A program made the position numbers and the translations under genes. Positions 62,660 to 64,000 of a stretch of DNA of 64,000 nt are shown piece after piece. Location: the NCBI RefSeq assembly GCF_001421015.2, contig NZ_CP013023.1, forward strand, positions 2,225,501 to 2,289,500, read 5' to 3'. Within the stretch, counting starts at the first letter, position 1, and the number at the start of each line of letters is the position of its first letter. The DNA is from Paenibacillus bovis (GTDB lineage: Bacteria; Bacillota; Bacilli; Paenibacillales; Paenibacillaceae). The notes beneath the pieces were generated by a model that was given only the letters and a program-made list of their open reading frames with translations, searched no databases and was not told the origin of the DNA.

Positions 62660-63514
62660 TTATGACCGGGTCGCATACATAATCGCGATCGTCTGCGGAC
62701 CGCAGTGACTGGAGATAACGCAGCCGGCTTCGGTGATCATAACCTGACGTGCGTTGGTCTGTTCACGCAGTACAGCCTGCATAGTCTTCGCTTCTTCCTC
62801 GGCAAAGGAATGAACGACAAAGATAACTTCTTCGTCCAGACGGTCTGCATTGGCAATCGCATTACGCAGCAGCTGCTCGACTGCTTTTTCCCGTTTGCCG
62901 CGCACTTTGTAAGCCGGCACCAAGGTACCCTGCGGAGTAACTTCGATAACCGGCCGGATTTTGAGCAGGCTGCCGATCAGATTTTGCATACCGGAGCAGC
63001 GTCCGCCTTTATAGAGATATTCCAGTGAATCGATAGCAAATTCGGTCTCGATCCGTCCGCGTACATCTGTCAGCAGACGAATAATCTCGGATGCGGATGC
63101 ACCGGATGCAGCAGCATGCACGGCTTTCATAACGAGCAGACCGATAGAGCTGGACAGGTTGAGTGAATCCAGTATATGGACACGTCCTTCTTCCCATTCC
63201 TCGGCAGCGATACGTGCATTGGCATACGTAGAGGATAGGGCAGAAGAAAGACTGATATAGATAATGTCCTGTCCGGCTTCGATTACAGGCGCAAAAGCTT
63301 GTATAAAATCAGCGGGGGAAGGTGCTGATGTTTTGGGCAGCTGTCCTTGCTGCTGAACACGTTGATACAAGTCGGCAGGCTTGATATCGACACCGTCCCG
63401 ATAGACCTGCTCTCCGAAAGTAACATAGAGTGGTACGATACCCACCTGATGTTCATCCAGCCAGGAAGCTGGCAGATCGCAGGTACTGTCTGCAAAAATA
63501 CGAATAGAATTCAT
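62660..63514 (-). CDS. DegV family fatty-acid-binding protein
   Basis: 284 residues. DegV/FakB-type proteins bind a fatty acid and present it to the kinase FakA. The start IRIFADSTCDLPASWLDEH, the PKTSAPSPADFIQAF segment, ISLSSALSSTYANA and the SLEYLYKGGRCSGMQNLIGS block are all typical. ATG at 63514 follows AGGAG; the frame runs on to 63553 without a site. No FakA gene is close. Cytosolic. Confidence 0.92.
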   Translation of the reverse strand: MNSIRIFADSTCDLPASWLDEHQVGIVPLYVTFGEQVYRDGVDIKPADLYQRVQQQGQLPKTSAPSPADFIQAFAPVIEAGQDIIYISLSSALSSTYANARIAAEEWEEGRVHILDSLNLSSSIGLLVMKAVHAAASGASASEIIRLLTDVRGRIETEFAIDSLEYLYKGGRCSGMQNLIGSLLKIRPVIEVTPQGTLVPAYKVRGKREKAVEQLLRNAIANADRLDEEVIFVVHSFAEEEAKTMQAVLREQTNARQVMITEAGCVISSHCGPQTIAIMYATRS

Positions 63515-63752
63515 AATATTCTCCTGTCTTTCTGGTTCATTATCATACGACATTTATACTGTGACATCACACAGTTGGGGTTATTATACCATGACTTGCA
63601 GTCTGCCAAAATACAAGGCGGTATTCGAACAGATCGTGATTTGGATGAGCTTTCATGATTTCCTCACAAAATAATAGCTGCAGATACGCTATAATAGAAC
63701 AGATTATGTGTATCTACGGATGCACTCGCAATGATCTAACAGGAGGCTTAAC

Positions 63753-64000
63753 ATGCAGCGTACGTATATTATGATTGGCTCGATTCTGGGCATGATCGGT
63801 GTAGGGATTGGAGCATTTGGTTCGCATATTCTGGAACCTATTATCGGAGCAAGAATCGAAACTTTTCGTACCGGGGTTGAATATCATTTTGTCCATGCGA
63901 TTGCAGTATTGATTGCCGCTATACTCGCCGGTTTATTCGGTGAATCAGCGCTGCTCCGCTGGGCAGCTCGGTTGTTTACCGCTGGAGTGGTTCTATTTTC
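63753..64000 (+). CDS. DUF423 family membrane protein, N-terminal part
   Basis: The first 82 codons of a protein cut by the window edge. It reads MQRTYIMIGSILGMIGVGIG, then AFGSHIL, FRTGVEYHFVHAIAVLIAA, the typical DUF423 (YwdK/YgdD-like) start with four expected membrane helices. AGGAGG lies before ATG, and a TATAAT box is at 63690-63695. Function of the family is unknown. Confidence 0.88.
   Translation, partial: MQRTYIMIGSILGMIGVGIGAFGSHILEPIIGARIETFRTGVEYHFVHAIAVLIAAILAGLFGESALLRWAARLFTAGVVLF

Overview
The window looks like a chromosome segment of a Paenibacillus-type (low-to-mid GC, Bacillota) bacterium. Evidence: strong AGGAGG-type ribosome sites with ATG, GTG and TTG starts, sigma-A-like promoters, many U-tailed hairpin terminators, cre-like sites, an FMN riboswitch, a SacY/SacT-type RAT-terminator leader, YesM/YesN-type two-component genes and Bacillus-like SerC, TrmL, AbrB, L31 type B, Sfp and SacB homologues. 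I saw no rRNA, tRNA, CRISPR array or intact transposase.

Layout. 0-9 kb is mostly housekeeping: the end of glnA, serC, trmL, an AbrB-like regulator, an envelope pair with a phosphodiester glycosidase domain, a LuxR-type response regulator with a PLP aminotransferase, a DUF2161 protein, a globin-coupled chemotaxis-type sensor and rpmE2. 9.4-17.5 kb is a transporter island: a beta-CASP metallo-beta-lactamase (MBL) protein, a LysR regulator, and an ABC operon (ATPase, binding lipoprotein, fused permease) whose last gene is a second copy of the MBL protein. The two units share a promoter block. 17.9-22.5 kb holds a secreted CYTH-like protein, an alpha-carbonic anhydrase, a GNAT enzyme, a small membrane protein and an EamA transporter under an FMN riboswitch.

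22.8-35.3 kb is a glycan-use locus: a secreted GH43-CBM enzyme, a membrane-tethered binding protein followed by a YesM/YesN-type kinase and regulator, then a paralogous transport binding protein, two permeases and a GH2 enzyme. 32.8-39.8 kb is accessory: three copies of a ~126-nt imperfect palindrome with covarying stems, gene remnants, a KwaB/KwaA-like (Kiwa) pair and a fused MntA-HepT toxin-antitoxin gene. 39.9-46.3 kb is a sucrose/levan module: PTS EIIBC, a BglG-family antiterminator, levansucrase behind a RAT-terminator leader, and a levanase.

46.5-50.5 kb holds a GNAT enzyme, an amidase and a membrane chemoreceptor. 51-57.8 kb is an unassigned biosynthetic cluster: carrier protein, radical SAM/SPASM enzyme, BtrH-like protein, ATP-grasp ligase, GT-B glycosyltransferase-like protein and Gfo/Idh/MocA dehydrogenase. 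A convergent Sfp-type phosphopantetheinyl transferase that could activate the carrier protein follows. The last part has an alpha/beta hydrolase, a five-PAS histidine kinase, a DegV protein and the start of a DUF423 membrane protein.

The best candidates for something undescribed are the ~126-nt structured repeat, the carrier-protein/BtrH-like cluster, the MntA-HepT fusion with an internal HepT start, and the pair of co-promoted MBL paralogues around the ABC transporter. All function calls come from reading motifs by eye; no database search was run.
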